Under the pieces are notes generated by a model. It was not told where the DNA came from. It was given only the letters and a program-made list of their open reading frames with translations, and ran no database searches. A DNA stretch of 64,000 bases from Gavia stellata. Lineage: Eukaryota; Chordata; Aves; Gaviiformes; Gaviidae. The stretch is from NCBI RefSeq assembly GCF_030936135.1, contig NC_082596.1, positions 14,608,155 to 14,672,154 of the forward strand, given 5' to 3'. Position 1 is the stretch's first letter. Each line of letters starts with the position of its first letter. Below, piece by piece: positions 1-9,800 of the stretch. The position numbers were made by a program, and so were the translations under genes.

Positions 1-2172
1 CAAGCGCACATTGCTAGCTCATGTTGAGCTTCTCATCAACGGAGGCCCCCAAGCCCTTCTCGTCAGGGCTGCTCTCAATCCATTCTCCATCCAGCCTGTA
101 TTTGTGCTTGGGATTGCCCCGACCCATGAGCAGGACCTTGCACTTGGCCTTGTTCAACTTCATGAGGTTTGCACAGGCTCACCTCTCAAGGCTGTCGAGG
201 TCCCTCTGGATGGCATCCCTTCCCTCCAATGTGTCGACCACACCACGCAGCTTGGTGTCGTCGGCAAACTTGCTGGAGGTGCACTCAACCCCACTGTCCC
301 TGTTGCCGACAAAGATGTTAAACAGCGCTGGTCCCAATACCAACCCCCGAGGAACACCACTCGTTACTGGTCTCCACTTGGACATCGAGCCATTGACCGC
401 AGCTCTTTGAGTGCAACTACCCAGCCAATTTGTTATCACTGAGTGGTCCATCCATCAAATCCATGTGTATCCAATTCAGAAACAAGGATGTCGTGCGGGA
501 CAGCGTCAAATGCTTTGCATAAGTCCAGGTAGATGATGTCAGTTGCTCTTCCCTTATCCACCAATGCTGTAACCCCATCATAGAAGGCCACCATATTTGT
601 CAGGCATGATTTGCCCTTAGTGAAGTCATGTTGGCTGTCACCAATCACCTCCTTGTTTTCCATGTGCCTTAGCATATTTTCCAGGAGGATGTGCTCCATG
701 ATCGTGCCAGGCACAGGGGTGAGACTGGCCTGTGGTTCCCTGGGCCTTCCTTTTTTCCCTTTTTAGAAATGGGGGCTATGTTTCTCCTTTTCCAGTCAGT
801 GGGAACTTCACTGGACTGCCACGACTTCTCAAATATGATGGATAGTAGCTTAGCAACTTCATCTGCCAGTTCCCTCAGGACCCACAGATGCATCTCCTCA
901 GGTCCCATGGACTTGTGCACCTTCAGGTTCCTTAGGTGGTCTCAGACCTGATCTTCTCCTACAGTGGGTGGTTCATCATTCTTCCAGTCCCTGCCTTTGC
1001 CTTCTACTACTTGGGCAGTGTGTTTTGAGCACTTGCCAGTGAAGACAAAAAAAGTCATTGAGTACCTCAGCCTTCTCCACATAGGGGGTAACCCGGTCTC
1101 CTGTTTCCTTCTGGAGAGGGCCCACATTTTCCCTAGTCTTTCTTTTATCACTAACATACCTATAGAAGCTTTTCTTGTTGCCCTTGATGTCCCTGGCCAG
1201 ATTCAATTCTACCAGGGCTTTAGCTTCCTAACCTGATCCCTGGCTGCACGGACAATTTCTCTACATTCCTCCCAGACTACCTGTCCTTGCTTACACCCTC
1301 TGTAGGCTTCCTTTTTGTGTTTGAGTTTGTCCAGCAGCTCCTCGTTCATCCACGCAGGCCTCGTGGCATTTTTGCCTGACTTTCTCTTTGTTGGGATGCA
1401 TCACTCCTGAGCTTGGAGGAGGTGATCCTTGAATATTAATCAGCTTTCCTGGGCCCCTCTTCCCTCCAGGGCTTTATCCCATGGTACTCCACCAAGCAGA
1501 TCCCTGTAGAGGTCAAAGTCAGCTCTCCGGAAGCTCAGAGCAGTGAGCTTGCTGTGTGCCCTCCTCACTGCCCTAAGGATTTTGAATTCCACCATTTCGT
1601 GGTCACTGCAGCCAAGGCTGCCCTTGATCTTCACATTCCCCACCAGCCCCTCCTTGTTGCTGAGAATAAGGTCCAGCATAGCACCTCTCCTCATTGGCTC
1701 CTCTATCACTTGTAGAAGGAAGTTATCATCAACACATTCCAGGAACCTCCCGGATTGCTTATGCCCTTCTGTGTTGTTTTTCCAACAGATATCAGGGTGG
1801 TTAAAGTTCCCCATGAGGACCAGGGATTGTGAACGTGAGGATGCTCCTATCTGTCTATGCAGGCCCTCATATGCTTGGTCTTCCTGGTCGGGTGGCCTGT
1901 AGCAGACCCCCACTATAACATCACCTGTCCCTGCCCTCCCTTTAATCCTGACCTATAAGCTCTTGGTTGGCTCCTCATTCATCCCCAGGTGGAGCGCCAT
2001 GCACTCCAGCTGGTGATTGACACAGAGGGCGACACCCCCTCCTTGTCCTCCCTGCCTGTCCTTCCCAAAGAGCCTGTGTCCTTCCTAAAAAGCCTGTATC
2101 CTTCCATTCCGACACTCCAGTCATAGGAGCCATCCCACCACGTCTCTGTGATGCCAGTAAGATCATAGCCCT
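1..2172 (-). mobile_element. CR1 LINE, 3' end off the left edge, interrupted by an LTR
   Basis: A long CR1 retrotransposon read on the minus strand. From right to left it shows the endonuclease region, a linker and the reverse transcriptase, in CR1 ORF2 order. The element does not stop at 2172: its sequence resumes at 3303 after a nested LTR and runs to about 3380. The 3' end of ORF2 and the 3' UTR lie left of base 1. At over 2.2 kb it is far longer than the usual 5'-truncated CR1 copy of a few hundred bases. CR1 families do not make target-site duplications, so the 5' limit is set only by loss of similarity. Confidence 0.95.
1..2172 (-). pseudogene. CR1 ORF2 remnant (endonuclease-reverse transcriptase)
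   Basis: This is the broken ORF2 of the CR1 element, the replicase that would nick target DNA and reverse-transcribe the CR1 RNA. Endonuclease signatures on the minus strand are the ITETWWDGS-like stretch near 2150-2120 (here degraded), GNFNHPDICW near 1810-1780 and the SDHEMVEF motif near 1610-1585. Reverse transcriptase signatures are the motif A region [14 protein letters not shown] near 540-495 and the catalytic FADD box at 257-268, which is the normal CR1 form. It is dead: the reading frame shifts near 710 and near 445, further frame changes lie between about 920 and 1440, and a tryptophan codon expected after LER is a TGA stop at 179-181. The C-terminal part is outside the window. Confidence 0.9.
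2168..2172. repeat. Left target-site duplication of the LTR (GCCCT)
   Basis: Five bases, GCCCT, directly left of the LTR's TG. The same five bases follow its terminal CA at 3303-3307. Joining the two sides through one copy restores continuous CR1 sequence, so this is the integration site. Confidence 0.88.
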
Positions 2173-2355
2173 TGTCGTGGTTTAGTCCCAGCCGGACTAA
2201 TCGCCACGCAGCCGCTCACTCACTCCCCTTCCTCAGCTGGACAGGAGAGAGAAAATATAAGGAAAAGGCTCGTAGGTCGAGATAAGGACATAGGGAGATC
2301 ACTCACCAACTACCATCATGGGCAAAATAGACTTGATGTGGGGAAATTAGTTTAA

Positions 2356-2361
2356 TTTATT
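2356..2361 (-). terminator. LTR polyadenylation signal AATAAA
   Basis: AATAAA on the minus strand within GGTAATAAATTAAAC, about 185 bases from the LTR's 3' end in its sense direction. This is a normal place for the R/U5 end signal. It is relevant only if the LTR is still transcribed. Confidence 0.55.
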
Positions 2362-2573
2362 ACCAATCAAAATCAGAGTAGGATAATGAGAAGTAAAACC
2401 AAATCTTAAAAAAAACAACACCTTCCCCCCACCCCTCCCTTCTTCCCGGGCTCAACTTCACTCCCGATTTTCTACCTCTTCCCCCCGAGCGGCGCAGGGG
2501 AACAGGGAATGGGGGTTGCGGTCAGTTCACCACATGTTATTTCTGCTGCTCCTTCCTCCTCACACTCTTCCCC

Positions 2574-2995
2574 TGCTCCAACGTGGGGTCCCTCCCACAG
2601 GAGACAGTTCTCCACGAACTTCTCCAACGTGGGTTCTTCCCACGGGCTGCAGTTCTTCACGAACTGCTCCAGCATGGGTCCCTTCCACGGGGTGCAGTCC
2701 TTCAGGAACAGACTGCTCCAGCGTGGGTCCCCCGCGGGATCGCAAGTCCTGCCAGCAAACCTGCTCCAGCGTGGGCTCCTCTCTCCACGGCTCCACAGGT
2801 CCTGCCAGGAGCCTGCTCCAGCGTGGGCTTCCCACGGGGTCACAGCCTCCTTCGGGCATCCACCTGCTCCTGCATGGGGTACTCCAGGGGCTGCAGGTGG
2901 ATATCTGCTCCACCGTGGACCTCCATGGGCTGCAGGGGCACAGCCTGCCTCACCATGGTCTTCACCAGGGGCTGCAGGGGAATCTCTGCTCCGGA
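2574..2995. repeat. Diverged tandem array inside the LTR, about 42-52 bp per unit
   Basis: About nine diverged units, most starting with a variant of CTGCTCCAGCGTGGG followed by a CCACGGG-like box and a CTGCAG-like box. The spacing varies from about 42 to 52 bp. The array lies between the putative TATA box (about 3118) and the AATAAA signal (2356), so in the LTR's own sense it would fall in transcribed DNA. Several frames on both strands stay open across it, which reflects composition and periodicity rather than coding. Confidence 0.85.
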
Positions 2996-3302
2996 GCCTG
3001 GAGCCTCTCCTCCCCCTCCTTCTGCACTGACCTTGGGGTCTGCAGAGTTGTTTCTCTCACATATTCTCACTCCTCTCTTCTCCGGCTGCCTCTTCCCGGT
3101 TTTTCCCCCCTTCTTAAATATGTTATCACAGAGGCGCTACCACTGTTGCTGATGGGCTCAGCCTTAGCCAGTGGCAGATCCGTCTTGGAGCCGGCTGGCA
3201 TTGGCTCTATCAGACATAGGGGAAGTTTCTAGCAGCTTCTCACAGAAGCCACCCCTGTAGCCCCCCCCTGCTACCAAAGCGCTGCCATGCAAACCCAATA
3301 CA

Positions 3303-3307
3303 GCCCT
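3303..3307. repeat. Right target-site duplication of the LTR (GCCCT)
   Basis: Right-hand copy of the 5-bp duplication, directly after the LTR's CA end. The CR1 sequence continues from here with GCAGGTGTGCGCAC, a known stretch of the CR1 5' region. Confidence 0.88.
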
Positions 3308-3380
3308 GCAGGTGTGCGCACGTCTCTAACTTGCTTATTCCCCATGCTATGTGTGTTTGCGTAGAGGCATTTAAGTTGGG
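3303..3380 (-). mobile_element. CR1 LINE, 5'-ward continuation beyond the LTR
   Basis: Continues the CR1 of 1-2172 on the far side of the LTR. The plus-strand text includes GCAGGTGTGCGCAC, TTATTCCCCATGC and GTAGAGGCATTTAAGTTGGG, all typical of the CR1 region just 5' of the endonuclease signature. Similarity ends at about 3380, presumably the 5' truncation point. Confidence 0.85.
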
Positions 3381-4232
3381 ATAAATTACAGGTAGGGAAA
3401 GGATTATGAAAAAGGAAAGGTGGATGGATTTACTTGTGCAAAACTTGCTCAGCTGGATATTATTTTTGGTCTTTTTTGCCAGAGCTTAGTTTGGCTCCAG
3501 CATGTGGGCCAATCAGATGGGCAGTCCGGTAACTCCGAGGGATTTGGAGTGAGTGGTTCCAGCACTGAGCTGTCTCCCAAAGGCAGCCAGCAGAAAGTGA
3601 ATCAGCCGCTATACTAACAAAAATGAGCAAGAATAGAAAGTAGATTTCCAGTCATCCTGCTTTGCAGCAGTTTTGTTTTTCCTTCCAATGGCAGCGGTGA
3701 TTACCTTATCTGTACATACCAGCCAACCACACAATCCGGGAAAAGCCACCATCCAAGAAATACCCCTTTAATAAGTCTTGGCATATTGAATGCAGACCCA
3801 GGAAGGCAGGATACCGCACAAGAATATCTTCCTTCAGACAGGCTCCATAGTGACAAATACAAACCTGCAGTATGAGGTGAACAAAATTTCCAGGAGGGAA
3901 CATCTAGTAGCAAATCTACCCTCTCTGGGAGAGCTTTGCAAAAGTCCTTGTTCCTCCAGTGGGTGGAAGTTTCTTTCCAGTCACTGACATTGAATAAACA
4001 TGGATTTTGGTCTCCAAACCCATATCCCAAGTTTGAGGCTCATTTTTGAGTATCCATGGAGGTTCAGTAGATGAGTATGTAAACTGTAGCCTCCTTCCCA
4101 TGTCCCAGTTCATCAGGTGTCCCCATGGTATGGCTCTCAGACAGCTGGGCAACATCTTCGCCCGTAGGACCTTCAACTATTTCACATATTTGGTAACTGA
4201 AAGTTAACAGTACCAGGGAACCTAGAAAAGTT
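3381..4232. other. Intergenic, no feature recognised
   Basis: Unique-looking sequence between two CR1 copies. Open frames here are short and carry no recognisable domain. No RNA gene or clear repeat was seen. Confidence 0.6.
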
Positions 4233-4578
4233 TGCCCAAACAGAGACAGAGATTATATGATTGCTCTGTATAAATACATCAGGAGGTTAATTGCCAGTGG
4301 AGGGAAAGAGCTATTTAATGAAAAGAATCTGTTGGCAGAAGAGCAAATGGTTATGAACTACCTGTCCATGAATAAATTTAGGCTGGAAATTAGATGAAGG
4401 ATTCTACTCATTAAGGAAGTGGGGATCCGAAACAACCCCAAAACGGGATGACAGAGATAAAAATCCCAAGACAGGACTTAATCCATTAAGGAGGGGATTA
4501 CCTAAAATGATAGCCTGCAGTTGGAGGGAACTGGACCCAGAAGGACACAAGGTCTCCTTCCTATGCTCCTATGCTCTT
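4233..4578 (+). mobile_element. CR1 LINE 3' fragment, diverged subfamily
   Basis: CR1 3'-region similarity: CCCAAACAGAGACAGA at the left, then ATAAATACATCAGGAGG, GAGCTATTTAATG, and GAATAAATTTAGGCTGGAA followed by ATTAGATGAAGG. The right end has a CCTATGCTCCTATGCTC tail in place of the usual ATTCTATG repeats. It encodes the eroded C-terminal end of ORF2 and the short 3' UTR. It is more diverged than the copies at 30459 and 47349. Confidence 0.75.
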
Positions 4579-4757
4579 GATGTCAGTTTGAAGGGAAAAA
4601 CTAAACACATATACTCCTAAATTCTTTCTTATCTCAATGCTAACCGTATGCCCTAAAACGCACAGACAGGGACTTGCATCTCAACAAGGAAAAGGGAGAA
4701 ACACAGAGAAGTGCTGTCGCAGTCTGAGGATAGGCTGGGCCTTTCCTTCCTTTTTTT

Positions 4758-4858
4758 GAGACATGGTTTAGTGGGCATGGCGGTGTTGGGTTAATGGTTG
4801 GACCTGATGATCTTATAGGTCTTTTCCAACCTTAATGATTCTGTGATTCTGTGATTCT
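4758..4858 (+). mobile_element. CR1 LINE 3' tail, about 100 bp
   Basis: Severely 5'-truncated CR1. It reads GACATGGTTTAGTGGGCATGG, then GGTTGGACCTGATGATCTTA, then TCTTTTCCAACCTTAATG, and ends in two to three GATTCTGT repeats. These are the CR1 3' UTR and its terminal octamer repeats. Confidence 0.92.
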
Positions 4859-6579
4859 CCCACTGGCTGAAGCACAAGTGCACATTACAGCAATCAGAGA
4901 CCACTGTAAAAACATCCTAGAACAAGCACTTTGATATCTGATTACTCTGTTTTACAACTGACTACCTATTTGTTGAACTATAATGTCTGTATGTCACGGA
5001 ATGCTATTATCATGTCATTGAAGTAGTCATTTTCCTTCTACCTCATTACTATTAATCTTAGTAGGACATTGCATTTCTGTTACTTACCATTTACATTGCG
5101 GTGATATCTAGATGTCCCCATTATGTCAGGACTCCATGTGCTGGGTTCTACATGAATGCATGAGTGACAATTCTTTCCCTCTCCCCCCAAAATGTCTAAA
5201 GCCCGTAGGATTTTCCATCCATAACATTGTACCAGTTAAAGCCCAATCCATGCAAACAGCTCTGCAGCTGTAACAATAGAAATATATTTCTATTCCATTG
5301 TGGTATGGCCAAGCAGTCACTTGTGCTCCTACAGTAAAGTGCTGAACAACCCATGTTTCCCACCCTCAAAGCTGCCAGGTTCCTAGCAAAGCCTTGAGCA
5401 GAGGTGAAACAAAGACACTTTCCTGCAGTGACTTAGCGATACTACGCTGTCACTCAACAGGGCACAGCTCAGACACAGGACCATTGCATGTTTCCAAACT
5501 GTTCAACTCCCCTCATCATTTGAGCGATGTGAGAAGAGGCTTGAGCCTTCCTGAGCTAAGGTATCCTGTACCTGAGAGCACAGTGCATGCACAGGGGTCC
5601 CACCGCTGCAATTACATACATTTACACTGATTTGAGTTGAACTAGCACAACTTTAATTTCTGGTTAGATCAAAAAAGACAAAATCATCAACAAATACTCA
5701 AATACTCAAATACCGAGAGAACAGGGTAAAGGTACCACTGAATGTGAGCTCTCCGTTGCCTTGTATCTCGCAGAGTGGCTCTCATTCCTGCAATATGGGT
5801 GGAGACCGTCTTCCTCCCACCGGACAATGTTATATACCATCTTGCCCTGGAGAAAATGACTGTGTAAGGTTCAGTGGAGAACTGACCTCAAAATGGTTTG
5901 ACCCAGCAGAGTGTCCGTGAAGCCTTTAAAGCAGCCACATAATCCCACCTGCTATCTGCCATCAGCAGGTTTCCTCCCACCTTGCTGCAGAGGTGAGCTT
6001 TAAACCTGAGCTGCAGCTCTACTGTATTTTTACCAGCAGTGATCACCCCACGGCCCACTGTCATTGGACATCAGCTGCTTAAAGAGAGCATCTTTGAGGA
6101 ACAGTGTCTGAGACTGAAACAAAGTGCACAAATTTCTTGGGCGAAAAATCTTAATGCAGCTCATCAGCGAGACAGATGGCAGCTTCCCTCCCGATAGGCA
6201 CCGTGGCGGCTGAGTTTGCTCAAGTCCCTCTTGCTGCACTTTGATGTATTCCAGCAGCTGTATGAAATTAATTCCAATAAATTAAACCTCTTGCAGGGGC
6301 AAATGATCTGGATGAAAACTATAGTGTTAGGGGCAATCGGCCATTTGAAACTCAGCGATCTCAGAGACAGGGAAGCAGCACCCTTTTGCTGTAAAGCCCC
6401 ACTTGCTGGCTATATCATAGGCATTTGCTGAGGCAGCCAGAAAAGGCTCTGTTAGCAAAGGAAATAAAATCAGGATCCAAAGTTCCCCCTCTATAACCAC
6501 AGCAGTGCCAGCCCATTGATTTACAGTGATCAAAAATTAGCCCAGAATATCCAAGCTCTCAGAGCTGACCTTCCCTAAG
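4859..6579. other. Intergenic, no gene recognised
   Basis: AT-rich single-copy-looking DNA. Open frames are at most 78 codons and look random. One short direct repeat, CAAATACT times three, lies near 5693-5715. No RNA gene or transposon was recognised. Confidence 0.6.
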
Positions 6580-6807
6580 CACCTTGAGGAGGCTCCTAGC
6601 CATAAATTTACCCAGCCCACCGAGAATCACCCCACAACTGACTTCAACAGGAGGAAGAGCAGCTCAACCTATTTGAAACACACAGCTCAACCTATTTGAA
6701 ACACCTTGAGGAGGCTCCTAGCCATAAATTTACCCAGCCCACCGAGAATCACTCCACAACTGACTTCAACAGGAGGAAGAGCAGCTCAACCTATTTGAAA
6801 CACACAG
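6580..6807. repeat. Near-perfect 122-bp tandem duplication
   Basis: The block starting CACCTTGAGGAGGCTCC at 6580 is repeated from 6702, a period of 122 bp. The copies differ by one base that I can find (ATCACCCC versus ATCACTCC) until they diverge after 6685 and 6807. A 21-base motif starting AGCTCAACCTATTTG occurs at 6661, 6684 and 6783. The extra copy at the junction suggests slippage or unequal exchange. High identity implies a recent event or an assembly artefact. Confidence 0.93.
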
Positions 6808-9800
6808 GTCTAAGACTAACATTCAGCTTAACCATCGCAAATTTAACTTTCAGTGTACCAGCGTCTTTACTACGCTTATCCAGCTTGTCAGTTGTTCGCT
6901 GTTTCAGGACCACTCCAATGAATATGACACTGTACATAAGACTTGGGGGGTTGAACGATGAAGGAAGAGCACCTGGAGCAGGTACCTGTGTGCCACTGTT
7001 TCTACACTGTCAGCACCAATCTCTTCTCGGCTGTGCAGCAGGCAACCATTACACTCAGCAGGAATATTGCTGAACATCTTTTCTTTTAAACTTTAGGAGT
7101 AGAAGAATTTTTCAAAGAGCCTGTGCCCACTAATTTCAAACTTGTTTTAGTGAACATCATAGTAGTGTGCCCAAAGATATCAGATCTTCAAAATGAGCAT
7201 GAGGAAGGAGTCAGAAAACTTGGGTGCTGGTCCTTGTCCCCCGCCCAGCTCTGCTTCAGTTTGTCTGGCTAATAACTGCGTACAAAAAAGTTAAGCATCC
7301 GCTGGCAGCACGTTCTGTTCCTGGTCATGAAGCACTTTAAGATTCGTTGACTGAAAGTATTAGCAAGGGCAACAAAGCACTTACAGCTAAAAGAGAACTT
7401 GTTACTCTTTCCTGTTCCTTTCCAGGAAAACTGAGGCCAATATTCAAATTACTTCTCTTTATGGCCTGTTCTATATGGAGGAGATTTTAACTCTTTCCTT
7501 TCCTGTAAGAACTAAGAAACCGTAGTTGCTGAGAAAATGTGAGGGATATGCCTCACAGAGACTATCATGGCCAAATAAAGTAACTTGCAACAGAGAAATT
7601 TAACCTAGCAGATCCTTATGGAAGCACCTAAATATAAACTCATAGGGTATTTTTGCTATAATTTATCACCAATAAATGTGGCAGGAATTATAAGCACAAA
7701 CCTTAAAGAAGCACAGAATCAGGTTTTTGCGTATGTTAACATGGAGCAGCATTTGAACCCAAGACCCTGACAGGATCTATCTCTGCTTATGGTACCCTGG
7801 CCCCCATTTTGCCTCACGGTCTGCAAAAAAATATACCCCAAAAGCCTATACCCCAAATTACCAAGGTATTTAAATGGGTCATAATTTTAAGCACCAAAGT
7901 CTAAATTTCATATATGGATAGGAACGACATGCATTTAATCATCTGCTTCTGTAACGCATTCACCTACTTTATATACTGGTATAAAGTGGATGTAACAGTC
8001 TTGTTCTCACTCAAATGATCAGAAGTGTCGCTCTGAAATGACCGTCTGAACGAGTGTCAGAATAGTTTAACTGTGTGAGAAATGAGGCCCTGGACTTTGA
8101 AGACTTGATTATGATCCATTTGAAGCTCTCCAGACTGATAACGCAGCCTGGCTGCTCACTGGAGTAGATTCCTCGGGTACCAAAGGAAACGACCGCCCTT
8201 GATGTTGTAGTGTCATACAGTAAATGCAGACACAACGGAAGAAATATGAGTCAGAGATAGCAAAGATGACACGTAATGGGAAATAACCCTGCCCGACGAT
8301 ACCCATTAACAAATGAGCGTGCGGAGACCAGTGGGTAGAGTGTGCCTGTGCAAACAGCCACAAATTACACAACTAATTGCACTGCCAGACAGAAAAGCTC
8401 TTTGCAGCACGTAGTCCTGTTCTGCAACTTGTCCCCTGCCCAGGGAGGAAGTGGCATCTAGCTGCAAGGGATCACGCGCATATGTCCCAAGAGCAATGAC
8501 GCTGAGGGCAACAGTCTTCCTTTTGACTCTTATCTATCATCTCATGATTCCTCTCCAGAAGGACAGGAAAAGGTGTACTGCTTCTGCATTTTCGTGTTTT
8601 TCTCCTTTCTCCTTTCCTGTTCCTTTGCTTTATCCAAGGAGCCGCTAGAACTGCACCACCCCAGCAGCAGGAGATGTGTTTACTGTGGGATATGTGTTTA
8701 AGGAGAGACTATTACTGGTAGGCAAATCTGTAATTTGGAGCCCTTCTCAGCTCCTCCCTCTGAGAGGATGTGTGCCTCCCAGAAGTTATTTGACAGCACA
8801 TATTCCCCAGCAGGAAACAATGCTGAGATATACTAAGGATGAAATCCAGCTATTTCCTATTGTTGACATGGAGTGGGATCACCTGGTGTGTCAATCTGAG
8901 CTGCATTTGACCCTACATCCTAAAGGATTTGCTATTTCATCAAATCTGTGACCCAGCCAGGATTTTTTAATGTTGTCACCAACACCTACTTGTGTAGGGA
9001 CATTAAAAAGGAACCAATCAACCCAGAGTCCCTATGTTCATTTCTTCATTAGTTCAAACACAATTTGTGTGATGCACTTGTCCAGCAGAGCTCATAAACC
9101 TTTTCTAATATCCTGTAATTTGCAACTGCTTTTACAAATAATCCATCTTCTTAGGAACGTGCTAGGACCAAGTTCAATAACCGACTGAGGCTACAGGCAT
9201 GAGATGTGGGGAGAAATTCAGAGGTGGGATTCAGAGCACTAACCCCGAAGGCCCAGCTGATGCCTCCTCCTAAGTCTGCATGTGGGTGGGATCCCCCCGT
9301 CCTGGGCAGCCCAGAGCCTGCTCACACCATGGTCCATCAACCAGGCATTTCTCAAAAAAAGCCCCACTGGGTGTTGTTCTCCCATATCTCAGGCTGCATG
9401 CATATAGCACTGATGGTCACCATTCTCTTCTAAAAGAAGGGGGACACCGGAGGAGGTGATGTCCCCTGGAACACACGGCAGCCAGGTGGTCAGAGGGCTC
9501 ACCAGAAAAATAGGATATCACACAATGGACATGTTACCCATAAAACCTACCAGTGGCTTCGTTTTCAGACACATCCCAACATGACACCTCCCTCACTTTA
9601 TGAAGTGTGACTTTTGAATAAAGGTACTATGAACAGCCTGGCAGCGACGCTGATGTAATTCATCCTCTGACAAACTTCACACTTTGCTACTAGTAACTCC
9701 AGTTAAGTCGGGGGGCGGGGGGGTCTGAGAAAGAAATTGCAATGTTTGATAGGTTAATCACACATGAAAACAGGGAGATAGGCAGAGATTGAGCAAGAAA

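Larger units (their letters stand above)
2173..3302 (-). mobile_element. Solo LTR of an avian endogenous retrovirus (ERVL-like), nested in CR1
   Basis: A complete 1,130-bp LTR bounded by TG at 2173-2174 and CA at 3301-3302. It is flanked by a 5-bp direct repeat GCCCT (2168-2172 and 3303-3307), and the CR1 sequence continues across the junction. A 5-bp duplication fits class III (ERVL) elements; that class call is inference. Sense appears to be the minus strand: reading leftward there is a TATA-like ATATTTAAG near 3114-3122 and a polyadenylation signal AATAAA at 2361-2356. No gag, pol or env sequence is present, so this is a solo LTR left by LTR-LTR recombination. The sequence resembles a common avian LTR family that I recognise only from memory. 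Confidence 0.88.

Noticed and set aside
2516..3232. 238-codon open frame on the plus strand within the LTR
   Set aside because: It lies in a solo LTR with an internal tandem array. Three plus frames and two minus frames are open at once, and no retroviral protein is encoded.
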